Source: JALXCH01 sp964495805 (GTDB lineage Bacteria > Calditrichota > Calditrichia > RBG-13-44-9). From it: DNA of 40,260 bases. The notes beneath the pieces were generated by a model that did no database searches, was not told the origin of the DNA, and saw only the letters and a program-made list of their open reading frames with translations. Numbering within the stretch: position 1 is the stretch's first letter; each line of letters opens with the position of its first letter. Where the stretch lies: the NCBI GenBank assembly GCA_964495805.1, contig CAZBWV010000093.1, forward strand, positions 1 through 40,260, given 5' to 3'. The translations under genes were made by a program, and so were the position numbers. Shown here piece after piece: positions 1-11,000 of this stretch.

Positions 1-390
1 AATGGTGGGAAATATTTTTCCGGCATATAATTGAGATTAAAAATAGCGAGCAACATAACGTACGGATATTCAACAAGATACAATAATTGCGTATGATTTC
101 TGGCATTCTTTTTGTAATTTTTCTTCTGGTTAAGGAGTAGATGGTTCATTGGTTGAAATCTGATTTTTACTCTGAAACCTTGCGCTTTCATTCCCAATCT
201 GGCGAATACGAACGATTTACTGCCACCTCCAGAAATTTCGGAACCGAATCGTGATTCTCTCTGAGCACATGTTCTTTCGGAAAAACACTGGTACTGCAGA
301 AAGAATCCAATCTGTTTAAATGGCGGTTTACAGAAGATAAAAAGGAGATTAAGCAATACTATAAAATGTCTCAAAAAATTGGGAGGTTTT
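1..390. other. Intergenic leader, no gene seen
   Basis: This AT-rich stretch precedes the first secreted-protein gene. No frame carries a convincing protein, no RNA gene is apparent, and no well-spaced -35/-10 pair was found. The only functional element I can support is the ribosome binding site GGGAGG at 381-386, 4 nt before the ATG at 391. Confidence 0.6.
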
Positions 391-3300
391 ATGAGATATT
401 TAACGATTCTTCTTTTTGTATTATTTCTTCCCCATTTCGTACGGGGTCAGGATTTGAATTGGGATAACTCCTTATTTCGCCAGCACTTAATGTGGAATGC
501 CAACAATATCTCCGGATGGATAGACTGGAACGGTTTGTCCGGTAAAAATCCTTATTCCGGAGAAGCAGGAATCTATTTTCCGCGATTCACAGCACCGGTG
601 GTTTTTCGGGACGGACTGGTATGGGGTGGATACGTCCGGGATGGAATGAGTCCTGCATTGCGTGTGGGAGGACAAACTTATCGCACCAGCACCGTACCGG
701 GTTGGATAAACCCGGACGGGACCCCCCGGAGTGTGGACGATTCTCGGGTGCGCATTTATCGGATAGCAAATGAACAGTATTTATACTCGGTCGATACATT
801 AAGAATGGATGGAGCTGAATTGCTAAATCGGGAACCGGGAGAGCTGAGTGCATCCCAGCTTCACCAGTTGAGGGATTTGTATTCGTTACACAAAAAACGG
901 TGGCCGGGTAAGGTAGGTGCACCATACATCGATCACAACTTTACCAATCACTATGAGTCCGGGGCTGATGAAGCCCAGTTCCTGGACGAAACACAAACCC
1001 TCTGGTTGGTAACCAATGACCAGAATCCGGCGGTAACTTCTCGTTTCTATGGTTCTCCTCCCATGGGACTGGAGACTCAGATCACTGTGTTTGGCTATAA
1101 CCGTGCTGAACCTTTTTTAGCAGGTACTTCTTTCCGGAAATATCGGCTCATCAACAAATCCGGATTTTCCATCGACTCCATGTATCTGGCCATCTGGGCC
1201 GATGTGCAGATTGGAAATGGAAACGACGATCTGGTTGGCTGCGATTCCACACTGGGACTGGCATACGGGTACAATGCCACTGCCTATGATTCTGTGTTTA
1301 ATAGTGCAGGGCTACCACCGGCGGCAGTAGGATATTTACTGGTGCAGGGACCTATTGTCCCCTCTCCCGGAGATACTGCATACTTCAACTTTCGTCGGGT
1401 TCTCAACTATCGCAATTTACCGGTTCATTCTTTTGGGTATCGTTCCCGGAACGAAGCTATTCCGGAACCACAGCTGGGGCACTACAATGGGACGCTTAGC
1501 TGGTACAACTGGCTGCAAGGATTCTGGCCCATTGCGGATATCGGAGTGCATCACCCCTATGTGCACGGGAGCGGTGTATTTGCCGGTCGGCCCACCCTAT
1601 TCCCGCTAAACGGTGACCCCTATCAGGGAATTGGTGATGTGGATGGGAGCGGAAACAACTTTGCACCGGGCGACCGTCAGATGGTAATGAGCATTGGCCC
1701 TTTTTCCATGCAACCGGGCGATACCCAGGAAGTGGTAATCGCTGTAATCGGTGCTATCGATCCTTATGGGAACCACCTTTCAGCGGTACAGTTATTACGT
1801 CAATATGCAACTCAAATTTTAGACTGGAAAGATAGCCTATATATCCGACCGCGTATGCATTTCACATCCCTCTCCGGGCCATATCTCACCGAATTCACTG
1901 TTCAAGCGGATTTACGCGATTATCCCGGTACGACCGAATGTATGTTAACATTTATGGAAAATGGTAATATATGGCTTAACTTTCCACTTTATGATGATGG
2001 GAACCACCAGGATGAACTGGCCGGGGATGGTATCTGGGGAAATTACCAGACAATCCAAAATCGAAATCACTTTGGTTATGCCGCAATGGAGTTTGTTCAA
2101 AATGGAATCACTCATCAATATCACAATGCCTTAGTAGGGGTTCCGCTTAGTCCTGCTCCAGGACTAAAGAATCCACGGATTGTTTGGGAGAATGGTCCGC
2201 AGAACCATGCTATCGAGGCAGGAGAAAAAGTGCACATTGCCTTCGACATTCTAAATTCCAGCTACACTCATTACATTCACTATCTTCAGTTGCAAGATAA
2301 TGACGTAGAGAATGCCCCGGAAGGGTTGTACGTGTTGCCCGGAGGACTCCTCCATGACGATCGCGCTTATGTTGTACATCGGGCTTCGCGGGTGGAAAAC
2401 ACCACAACTCTGGAGGTAAGATTAGATTGTAATTTCGGAACTTTTTACTATCCCATGCAACTTCCCACCAATCAATGGTTACCCGGGAATCAATGGCAGC
2501 AACCGTTACCGGTGGAATCCATTCGTGGAGTTACCTATAACATCCGCCCCATTCTGGTGGATCCCGAGCAATTAACCGGACACGATTATCTGATCACTTT
2601 CTCAAAATACGTGAGTCAATATCAGGATGCTCTGGTCTGGAATCTGTATGATATGACCACCGGAGAATGTAAACTTTCCAGTCAAGCACCGGCACACGAT
2701 TTTCAGGAAGATATGCCGGTAGTGGATGGTATTGAGTGGAAAATCACCTATCCACCGCCATCGCTGAAGGCTATTGTACAGGTAGCCAATCGATTGGGTC
2801 CCTTACCGCCGGAAGAGTGGGATGAAGCAGGAGCTCCCTTCCAGGGTAATAACGTCTGGCACGATCCCAGCGCCTCTACTGACTTGAACCCTTTCATGCT
2901 CAGCGCCGGTGGTGGGAATGGAGAACTGGAACGCCTCCTACGCAGTTTGCACAATGCGCGGGATCATGATTTTGAAATCCGTTTCACCAATGCGGGAGGA
3001 ATTTATCTCTGGTGGTACAGTGATCATACCTACGCACAGGTACCATTTGAAGCATGGGACGTGGGGCTCGGTACTTTCGACGATCCTGGCGACGATGTGC
3101 GATGCATTACCGGAGGGTATTCCGGTAATTCACAGACCGGACCGAATGGATTCAATTTCGATTATACCGACCCCTTTTCGGGACTCCCCGCAACGGATTG
3201 GATTTATCTGCGGGTTCCCAACGATTCATTGGGAACCTATCAGATATTTGAAAATGATGTCCTAAGCGGTGCTTTAACTTACGATTGGTGGGAACATACC

Positions 3301-3747
3301 CGGGAGGTATTGGCTCGCATTATTTTCTGCGATTATTCCGGAAACAATACCCTGCCTGAAACGGGCACAATTATTCGATTCATCTTAACCAAAAGAAACT
3401 ATCCCGGCGATAGTCTGCTCGTTCATACCGATTCACTTCGAGCAGCACTGGGACTGGTAAACAGTGTGAGGTCGTTCGAGTTGTACCAGAATTATCCCAA
3501 CCCATTTAATCCTACAACCACATTACGTTTTCAGCTCGCTACACCGGTACACGTGAAACTGGAAATTTTCAATGTTCTGGGTCAAAAGGTCCGCACACTC
3601 GTGGATGCTCCGCTACCCGCCGGTGAACATAAAGTGGTATGGAATGGCCGAAACGATGCCGACCATCCTTTGGGAAGCGGGTTATATTTTTATCGCTTAA
3701 CCGCTGGTGATTTTATCAAAATCCGTAAAATGGTGTTAATTCGCTAA
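391..3747 (+). CDS. Secreted protein with C-terminal type IX sorting domain, paralog 1
   Basis: This encodes a predicted secreted or surface-anchored protein of 1,118 aa. The ATG at 391 is preferred over the in-frame TTG at 379 because GGGAGG (381-386) lies just upstream. The N-terminus (MRYLTILLFVLFLPHFVRGQ) is a signal peptide. The middle contains a YDDGNHQDELAGDGIWGN segment, the pattern seen in choice-of-anchor-X-like Ig modules. The last 90 residues form a FlgD-Ig-like Por/T9SS sorting domain (LYQNYPNPFNPTTTLRF, then IFNVLGQKVRTL, ending KMVLIR). It is collinear with the proteins at 4128 and 8055. In them a DRNGNGVYD-type calcium loop follows GAPYY/GAPFY, but here it is degenerate (DHNFTNHYE). 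No catalytic motif was recognised, and the role is unknown. It is separated from paralog 2 by 380 bp, so it is probably transcribed alone. Confidence 0.85.
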   Translation: MRYLTILLFVLFLPHFVRGQDLNWDNSLFRQHLMWNANNISGWIDWNGLSGKNPYSGEAGIYFPRFTAPVVFRDGLVWGGYVRDGMSPALRVGGQTYRTSTVPGWINPDGTPRSVDDSRVRIYRIANEQYLYSVDTLRMDGAELLNREPGELSASQLHQLRDLYSLHKKRWPGKVGAPYIDHNFTNHYESGADEAQFLDETQTLWLVTNDQNPAVTSRFYGSPPMGLETQITVFGYNRAEPFLAGTSFRKYRLINKSGFSIDSMYLAIWADVQIGNGNDDLVGCDSTLGLAYGYNATAYDSVFNSAGLPPAAVGYLLVQGPIVPSPGDTAYFNFRRVLNYRNLPVHSFGYRSRNEAIPEPQLGHYNGTLSWYNWLQGFWPIADIGVHHPYVHGSGVFAGRPTLFPLNGDPYQGIGDVDGSGNNFAPGDRQMVMSIGPFSMQPGDTQEVVIAVIGAIDPYGNHLSAVQLLRQYATQILDWKDSLYIRPRMHFTSLSGPYLTEFTVQADLRDYPGTTECMLTFMENGNIWLNFPLYDDGNHQDELAGDGIWGNYQTIQNRNHFGYAAMEFVQNGITHQYHNALVGVPLSPAPGLKNPRIVWENGPQNHAIEAGEKVHIAFDILNSSYTHYIHYLQLQDNDVENAPEGLYVLPGGLLHDDRAYVVHRASRVENTTTLEVRLDCNFGTFYYPMQLPTNQWLPGNQWQQPLPVESIRGVTYNIRPILVDPEQLTGHDYLITFSKYVSQYQDALVWNLYDMTTGECKLSSQAPAHDFQEDMPVVDGIEWKITYPPPSLKAIVQVANRLGPLPPEEWDEAGAPFQGNNVWHDPSASTDLNPFMLSAGGGNGELERLLRSLHNARDHDFEIRFTNAGGIYLWWYSDHTYAQVPFEAWDVGLGTFDDPGDDVRCITGGYSGNSQTGPNGFNFDYTDPFSGLPATDWIYLRVPNDSLGTYQIFENDVLSGALTYDWWEHTREVLARIIFCDYSGNNTLPETGTIIRFILTKRNYPGDSLLVHTDSLRAALGLVNSVRSFELYQNYPNPFNPTTTLRFQLATPVHVKLEIFNVLGQKVRTLVDAPLPAGEHKVVWNGRNDADHPLGSGLYFYRLTAGDFIKIRKMVLIR

Positions 3748-4127
3748 AAGCAAGAACAGGAAAAACAAAAACCATGGTTAGGGCTCCAGAAAAATCTCGT
3801 TGTTGATCCGGTTCATTAAATATCTTCGCATACAATAATCCACCGGATTCAAAACAATATTAGAAATATGCATGTGGTCTAGAAATATCCATAATAGAAT
3901 GACGTGCACATACCCTTTCGGATAGATTGGAATGAGGCATTAATCGTTCGGTGTTCTCAGAAAACACTATCTGAACCGGGTTGGATAGAGCGATACCGGA
4001 AAATCAATGTCATCCGGAATATTTCTGAGGAGAGTGAAAGAGATTTCGATACAAAAGCGATGAAAAAAAGATGATGTAATAAAAAATAAGACAATTATAC
4101 CAATGGAATTATTAAAAAAATGGGATA
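3748..4127. other. Intergenic region between paralogs 1 and 2
   Basis: This is 380 bp of AT-rich sequence without a plausible gene. A 10-bp palindrome AACCATGGTT (3771-3780) occurs soon after the stop codon but lacks a T tract, so I do not call it a terminator. The region presumably contains the promoter for the gene at 4128. I could not identify one confidently. Confidence 0.5.
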
Positions 4128-7100
4128 ATGAGTAGAACACTGTTTGGAATAATTGCTGCTCTGATACTATTCCACGCGTGGGCGTTATGGGCTCAGAAGC
4201 CAGATCTATTTCGGGATTTACCACGTCCGGTAAGTTCAATAATAAAAGAATATACCCTGTACAACGTCAACAACATGACCGGATGGGTCAGCTATGATGG
4301 AGCTATTGGACCGGATCCGCTGGGAAATCAGGGAATTATTTACCCACGTGGAGTGGCTCAAGTGGGATATGCGGAAGGAATTCTGTGGGGAACCACGGTG
4401 AACGATTCGGCTATGTCCATTCGGATAGGGGGAATCAAATATCAATCGGCTCTTGCACCGGGTCGTTTGCTACCGGGTGGCATTCCCCAGGACCCCAACG
4501 ATTCGAGAGTACGGGTGTACCGCATCCGGCGGGATTGGGAAACCATGAGCTACGATGAATTACGTCGGGATGCTGCTGAATTATTCCTGACAACTCCCGA
4601 AGAGGTATCCGAAGAGCAGGTGGAACAGGTGCGTCAGCAGTATGAGCAGGACTGGAACGAATGGCCGGGTGAATGGGGAGCACCTTATTACGACCGTAAC
4701 GGAAACGGAGTGTACGATGCGGGAACAGATGAGCCGGGACTACTCAACGCCGATCAGGTGATCTGGTTGGTGGGAAACGATATAGGAGCTACCGAGAATT
4801 ATGGCGTCAATATATTTGGTTCCAAACCTGTTGGTCTGGAATTACAGATCACCATCTGGGCATACCGGAACACGATTTTCCCATTCCGTCAGGCTACCTT
4901 TCGGCGTTTTCTGCTGATTAACAAAGGGAATTATTTCATGGATTCCACTTATCTGGGGATCTGGTCGGACCCGGATGTGGGATATTTGGGCGACGATTTT
5001 GTTGGATGCGACACCACCCTTTCTCTGGCTTATGCATATAATGCCTTTAACATCGATGATGAATACTGGAAGCATGGCTTACCCCCTGCAGCAATGGGAT
5101 ATGTGCTTCTGCAGGGACCGCGGATTGTTTCACCATCCGACAGTGCTTACTGGCAATTCCATCGAATAGCTGGATTCAAAAATATGTCCCCTACTTCTTT
5201 TGTGTACCTGTGGTCTATCAATATCCCGGGACCTCCGCTTCTTTACAATTATAAATTAAGCATACTCATCTATCACAGTTTGTTAGGATATCGACCCAGT
5301 TATGATTGGAACGAGTGGGAACCCTATCGGGTAGGGAGTGGACCCCACCGCGGAGAACCGACCTTTTTCCCGCTCTCCGGCGATCCCCTGACCGGTAGCG
5401 GAGACCTGGATGGAATGGGAGATAACTTTCCTCCGGGATTGGACCGGCAGATGATGCTCTCGACCGGTCCGTTTGCCATTCAACCGGGTGATTCGCAGGA
5501 AGTGATTGTAGCCGTAGTGGGTGGCATCGATAGCACCGGCGATCGGTTGGGTTCCCTGGCTCAGTTAAAAGAAAATGTGCGCTCCATTCGGAAAAACTTC
5601 CGCCGTTCCCACCTGCTTCCTTCGGTAAGTATCCGTGCGGAGGTGGCAGATGCACGCCATTATCGAATCGAAGGACGAACACGATTTGCGCCCAATACAA
5701 CCATCGAGAGTTGCCGGATGATTTTCTCTGCCGTAGAAGGAAGCGAACCGGATTTCGAATTGCCACTTTTCGATGATGGGATGCATGGGGATGACGAAGC
5801 CGGGGATAACCTGTGGGCCAATCAAACAATTGTAGAAAACCGCCAATATCCGGTTATGGGAGATTTTGTTGTGTATCAGAATGGTCAGAGTATGAAATTC
5901 CCCCGGATAAAAAATTTCATCTCGCTGCGTCCGGTGCCCAAAGTTGAAAATTTTCGTATCGTCTGGGAGAATGGTAAACAGGACGAAAAGATAAATCCCG
6001 GAGAGCGTGTGCATTTTGTGGTGGATGTAGTAAACACCGATCCGGTAAACCCGATTGAATCGTGCCGGGTGGAGTATTATGAAAATAAAGAAACGGGGTA
6101 CACGGTTGAGCTTGGGCGAGTTGAAGCGGGTGAACGGGCTTCCATACCGCAAGCATTTCCGTTGAATGCACCACCGGTTGGAGATTCGGTTACGCTGAAC
6201 CTTTTCGTTCATTTTGACCACCGCAGTATAGTCCGGAGCATAACTGTACCGATAGTTGCCTGGAAGCCCCATACAGTTCAGGGAGATACGCTGGCTGTGG
6301 AGAAAGAAATCGGGAGAGTGACCAATGTCATACCCATTGTGGCCGATCCCCAGCAGCTCACCGGTCACCGTTATGCCATTACGTTTACGGGTAGCACCGA
6401 TACCCTGCACTGGCGGCTGTGGGACCTGGATACCGGAAAACGATTGCTGGATGACCAACCCACACTGAGCTCCCCGGAACAAGATGGAGTGATTCTGCAC
6501 GGTATTCACTGGAAGGTGTTCGACCAGCCTTCCGGTCTGGTTGCGGCAGTACAGGTGAGCAATCGGAACGGACCGTTGCCGCCACAAGATTGGGACGGCA
6601 TAGGTGCCCCATGGCAGGGCAACAGTGTGTGGAGAAATCTCAGCTCTCCGGATGATTTGAATCGTTTTTACCTTAGTGCAATGAATCAGGAAATGGATTT
6701 GAACGATCTCATCGTTCGGAACGATTTTTTGTATAACAACGATCTGGAACTGCGTTTTACCACTTCAGGGAGTATTTTCTGCTGGTGGAATGAGGACAGT
6801 AGCTGGGCATTGGTTCCGTTTGAGGCATGGCTGGTGGGACCAGGCACTTACCAGGATCCTTCGGATGATGTTCGTTTGCTCACCGGTGGTTTCTCTGGCA
6901 GTGGTGCCACCGCCGATAGCGGATTCACTTTCAAAAACACCGATCCTTCCTTTGGATTTCCTGCAACGGACTGGATAGAACTTCGGGTGCCGTTAAACGA
7001 GCAGGGCAGTTACCAGGTATTTGCTCAGGATGTCACTTCCGGTAACCCCACCTTTAACTGGTGGGCACATAGCGATTCACTGCTAAGGGGATTGGGCATC

Positions 7101-7517
7101 TGCGATTTTGGCGGAGCGGGGACATTACCGGAAACCGGGACAGTGATTCGGTTTGTTTCCACCAAACACAACGCTCCTGGTGATTCGCTGGTGGTTCAGG
7201 CACCCCCCGCGCAAATGGATTCCCTTTACGGATTGGCAACCGTGTTCGATCTGGAGCAGAACTTCCCCAATCCGTTTAATAGCATCACGCAATTCTGGAT
7301 ATCAGTACCCAAGTGGGAGCGAATCCGCCTGGAGGTGTACGATGTGCTGGGACGTCGGGTGTGCACGCTCCTGAATCGGGAAATGTTACCCGGTCGATAC
7401 CGCCTGAGCTGGGATGGACGGGACGATTCCGGGAAACTTATTGCAACGGGAATGTATTTTCTGTTGTTGAGCAACGGTGTTCAACAACGTGTGCAAAAAA
7501 TCTTGTTTATCCGCTAA
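4128..7517 (+). CDS. Secreted protein with C-terminal type IX sorting domain, paralog 2
   Basis: This encodes an 1,129-aa homolog of the proteins at 391 and 8055. The signal peptide is MSRTLFGIIAALILFHAWALWAQ. Residues about 189-197 (DRNGNGVYD) form an EF-hand/dockerin-like calcium loop, followed by a conserved ADQVIWLV segment. An FDDGMHGDDEAGDNLWAN motif marks the mid-protein Ig-like module. The C-terminal sorting domain starts at FDLEQNFPNPFNS and ends QKILFIR. No good Shine-Dalgarno sequence precedes this ATG (only TGGGA immediately upstream), so the start is less certain than in the other copies. The stop is 22 bp from the lipoprotein gene at 7540, so 4128-11435 looks like one transcription unit. 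The function is unknown. The sorting domain implies export through a T9SS-like route, but no secretion genes are in this window. Confidence 0.85.
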   Translation: MSRTLFGIIAALILFHAWALWAQKPDLFRDLPRPVSSIIKEYTLYNVNNMTGWVSYDGAIGPDPLGNQGIIYPRGVAQVGYAEGILWGTTVNDSAMSIRIGGIKYQSALAPGRLLPGGIPQDPNDSRVRVYRIRRDWETMSYDELRRDAAELFLTTPEEVSEEQVEQVRQQYEQDWNEWPGEWGAPYYDRNGNGVYDAGTDEPGLLNADQVIWLVGNDIGATENYGVNIFGSKPVGLELQITIWAYRNTIFPFRQATFRRFLLINKGNYFMDSTYLGIWSDPDVGYLGDDFVGCDTTLSLAYAYNAFNIDDEYWKHGLPPAAMGYVLLQGPRIVSPSDSAYWQFHRIAGFKNMSPTSFVYLWSINIPGPPLLYNYKLSILIYHSLLGYRPSYDWNEWEPYRVGSGPHRGEPTFFPLSGDPLTGSGDLDGMGDNFPPGLDRQMMLSTGPFAIQPGDSQEVIVAVVGGIDSTGDRLGSLAQLKENVRSIRKNFRRSHLLPSVSIRAEVADARHYRIEGRTRFAPNTTIESCRMIFSAVEGSEPDFELPLFDDGMHGDDEAGDNLWANQTIVENRQYPVMGDFVVYQNGQSMKFPRIKNFISLRPVPKVENFRIVWENGKQDEKINPGERVHFVVDVVNTDPVNPIESCRVEYYENKETGYTVELGRVEAGERASIPQAFPLNAPPVGDSVTLNLFVHFDHRSIVRSITVPIVAWKPHTVQGDTLAVEKEIGRVTNVIPIVADPQQLTGHRYAITFTGSTDTLHWRLWDLDTGKRLLDDQPTLSSPEQDGVILHGIHWKVFDQPSGLVAAVQVSNRNGPLPPQDWDGIGAPWQGNSVWRNLSSPDDLNRFYLSAMNQEMDLNDLIVRNDFLYNNDLELRFTTSGSIFCWWNEDSSWALVPFEAWLVGPGTYQDPSDDVRLLTGGFSGSGATADSGFTFKNTDPSFGFPATDWIELRVPLNEQGSYQVFAQDVTSGNPTFNWWAHSDSLLRGLGICDFGGAGTLPETGTVIRFVSTKHNAPGDSLVVQAPPAQMDSLYGLATVFDLEQNFPNPFNSITQFWISVPKWERIRLEVYDVLGRRVCTLLNREMLPGRYRLSWDGRDDSGKLIATGMYFLLLSNGVQQRVQKILFIR

Positions 7518-7539
7518 AAATAAAAAAGGAGGATATGAG

Positions 7540-7980
7540 ATGAAATCGTTCATCTCTTTGATCACACTGACTTTCCTGTTCATTTCCTGTCAGAAGTCCA
7601 CCGAACCGCTTGTCCCTTTGAAGGTATATAAATCCAGTGTGTATTTAAAAACGGACAAAACCGTTTACCATTCCACCGAAACCATCCATCTGTCGCTGGT
7701 GAACGGTGGATCAGGCGATATCCAGACCATTCTAATCTGTGGAGGGATTCTTCCTCTTCAATGGTCTTCATATCCTGACACCACCTGGAATTGGGTACTC
7801 GATCCGAGTATGGTGGACTGCCCCTCCTTAGCTGCAACATTTTCGCCGGGCGAAAGCTATGAAGGAGACCTGAAAGCCAGTATAATGATGGGAACACCGG
7901 GTTTACTCCTTTTACGAGTACCGATGCAGGAGGCAGAGAAGTATTATGCCTATTCTCCGGTGATTCGCATCGTTCCCTGA
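7540..7980 (+). CDS. Small putative lipoprotein with an Ig-like/BsuPI-like fold
   Basis: This encodes 146 aa. The ATG at 7540 is chosen because AAAGGAGG (7525-7532) sits 7 nt upstream; the open frame reaches back to 7477 but overlaps the preceding gene. The N-terminus MKSFISLITLTFLFISC reads as a lipoprotein signal peptide with Cys17 as the lipidated residue, although -3 is Phe rather than the usual Leu. The mature part is beta-rich. A stretch of the type VYLKTDKTVYHSTETIHLSL resembles BsuPI/intracellular-proteinase-inhibitor-like or other Ig-like domains, an assignment made from pattern only. Its place between two large exported paralogs suggests an envelope accessory role for them (inference). 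Confidence 0.75.
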   Translation: MKSFISLITLTFLFISCQKSTEPLVPLKVYKSSVYLKTDKTVYHSTETIHLSLVNGGSGDIQTILICGGILPLQWSSYPDTTWNWVLDPSMVDCPSLAATFSPGESYEGDLKASIMMGTPGLLLLRVPMQEAEKYYAYSPVIRIVP

Positions 7981-8054
7981 GGTTCCGTGTTGCCCAAAAG
8001 TCTTTTGCAGTTTAGACCATATCACGGAAAATAAATAATTAGATGGGAGATAAA

Positions 8055-11000
8055 ATGAACCGTATTCTTTTTTGGGTTATTTCTTTGGGATTGTTTTTCG
8101 TACTTGGGCAAAATTTTTTACAGGCCAGCCGGAAAGAGTTTCCGGGCACACAGGAATTCGCCAGAACTCGAAATGGATTTACACCGGGATACCAGACCTT
8201 ATTTAACATCAACCAGTTGGCTGGCTGGCTTAGCCGGAATGGTGTGTCCGGAATGAATCCCCATACGCAGGATGCCGGGGTGTGGTATCCCCGGGGTACA
8301 GCGACGGTAATTTTTGCTGATGGTTTTTTGTGGGGGGGCATACCGGATACCAGCACAAAGAAGTTACCGCGCGTGGGGGGCAATACTTACCAGACTGGCT
8401 GGCAGCCGGGACGTATTATCGCGCCGGGAGTGGCTCAATCTCCCAATGATCCCTCAGTGCGTGTGTATCGCATCCGTCGGGATTGGGAAACAGTGAGCCT
8501 GGAAGAATTGCGCCGGGATGCCGCCGAGTTGTTTAACCAGGATGAATCGGAAATTACCGAAGAAATGATAGAACAGGTACGCTCCTGGTATCAGCGGGAT
8601 TGGCAGGAATGGCCGGTGGAAGCCGGTGCTCCGTTTTATGATACCAACGCGAACGGAGTGTACGAACCCGAATTGGGGGAAACCCCCGGACTGCTTGGCG
8701 CCGATCAGGTGCTCTGGTTTGTCGTGAATGATTTAGATACTGCGCAAATGAGCTATTTTTACGGTTCCCAACCGGTGGGGTTGGAAATGCAGGTAACCAT
8801 GTGGGCTTATCGCGATTCCGCTGCAGTAGGACAGGCTGTTTTTCAGCGTTATCGGTTGATTAACAAATCCGGTGTGGGACTGGATTCGGTGTTCATTTCC
8901 CGCTGGATGGATGTGGACGTGGGCAATTTCACAGACGATCTGGTCGGATGCGATTCCCTTCTGAACCTTGCTTTTGGATATAATACAACTCCGGTGGACG
9001 CACAATTTCAACCGTTCAACCTGCCACCGGCAGCTATCGGCTGTGTGTTGCTGGATGGACCCCGGGGAGAGAGTGGCACCACCCTTCCCATGACTTCTTT
9101 TGTCTATTTTGCCACGGGATCCCCCATCCCCGATCCGACTCTGGGCGATTATGAAGGTACCCGCCAGTGGTATCTGCTGATGAACGGTTACACATCCATC
9201 CGGGACCCGAATTATCCCGATCGGTTGATTCCATATTACCATGGTGCAGGTCCGTATGCGGGACGTCCCACCCGGTTCCCGCTTAATGGAAACCCATTGA
9301 CAGGAGTTGGGGATGTGGACGGGATTCCGGGGAATTTGCCCGGTGGCGGACGGCGCATGGCTATGTCCAGCGGCCCATTTCGCCTGGCTCCGGGCGATAC
9401 GCAAACGGTCACCTTTGCCCTGGTGGGCGGAATTGTACCGGATGGCGATCACCTCTCCTCTGTTCAGCAACTGAAAGAAAATGTTCGCACGATTATTGGT
9501 TTTTACCGCTATGGTGTGTATCCCCGTCCACCGCAAGTGGTTACCGAATTCCCGGACGGCAGTCACACGCGTTTTTCGTTCAGGATAGACCTTTCTTTCA
9601 GCCGGGGAATTCAATCGGCACGCATCATGGCACATCCGGAAGCTGGTTCTGAGCCGGAGATTGAACTGGAATTGTACGATGACGGTAATCATGATGATGG
9701 TGCGGCGGGAGATGGCATCTGGGGGAATAGTCTGACGGTAACCAATCGAAAATATCCGTATCAGGTAAATTTGTACCTTCAGAATGATGTGGGGGATACC
9801 GTGTTATCCAATATCATGTCCCCATTAACCCTGCGCCCTGCACCGGTGCTGACCAATCCGCGAGTTGTGTGGGAAAACGGGCGTCCCGATGGACATATCA
9901 ATCAAGGTGAAAAGGTGCACCTGATTTTCGATATCATCAATCCCGATGAAGTGAACGCCATCGACACCATTCGGTTGGCCAGTCTGGTGTCCGGCGTTTA
10001 CCGATATCAAACATTGTTTTCGGATGGAATTCCTCCCGGCGGTGTTCTTTATGGTGATAGCGCGGACTATCTGGAATTCATTGCCCCCACCAGTGGCGAC
10101 AGCGCCGTGTTCCGTTTGCGAGAGTGGTGGGATTTTCAGGTGAACCAGATAAACCTGACCCTGCCGGTGGTGCGCTGGAAACCCCATGCCCTGCGCGGCG
10201 ATACCCTGCCGGTGGAAATTGTGAAGGGCCATACCGCCAACGCCTATCCGGTGGTTACTTCGCCCGCCGACCTGACCGGACACCTGTACGCCATCTCATT
10301 TCTTGGCCCACCGGATTCTCTGGCACGTTACTGGCGATTGTACGATGTAACTGCTCATCAAGTCCTGCTGGATAGCGTGGCTGTGGCAACGGATGACCAT
10401 GCCGACTTCCCCGTGGTGGATGCCATCGAGTGGCGGATATACCAATTACCCGTTACCATTCAGGCTATTGTGGAGGTGGCCAACCAGGATGGCCCGTTAC
10501 CACCGGAAGAATGGGACGAAGCGGGTACTCCCTACCACGGAAACAACGTATGGCACGATGCCAGCGCCCGCAGCGATGTGAACCGGTTCTTCCTGAGTGC
10601 CGGTGGAAACGGTTCGCTGGAAAGTCTCTTGCGGTTTGGGCCCGCACCGAACGATCACGACCTGGAAATTCGTTTTACCGACCGGGGTGGAATATATATG
10701 TGGTGGTACGACGACGATTCCTGGGCGCAGGTGCCTTTTGAAGCCTGGGATGTGGGAGTGGCAACTTACGATGATCCTTCGGACGACGTCCGCGCGTTAA
10801 CTGGTGGTTATTCCGGCGGAACAGCCACCGGATCCCAGGGGTTTCGGTTCGATTATGTGGATCCCTTCAGTGCCCTCCCCGCAACGGACTGGATTTACCT
10901 GCGCGTTCCCATTGATTCGCTGGGAACTTATCAGATCTTCTACGACGATGTAACCAGTGGAACACACAGTTATAGCTGGTGGAATCATTCCCGGGAAGTG

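Noticed and set aside
3771..3780. AACCATGGTT palindrome after paralog 1 as a terminator
   Set aside because: It has no loop and no T tract; a 10-bp palindrome is not a usable terminator hairpin.
5565..6587. Long antisense ORF (340 aa) inside the second secreted-protein gene
   Set aside because: It is a shadow of the sense gene. The sense frame has a signal peptide, conserved paralogs and a sorting domain, while the antisense product has no recognisable features.
8733..9692. Long antisense ORF (319 aa) inside the third secreted-protein gene
   Set aside because: It has the same shadow pattern as the antisense frame in the paralog, and no start signal or family motif.
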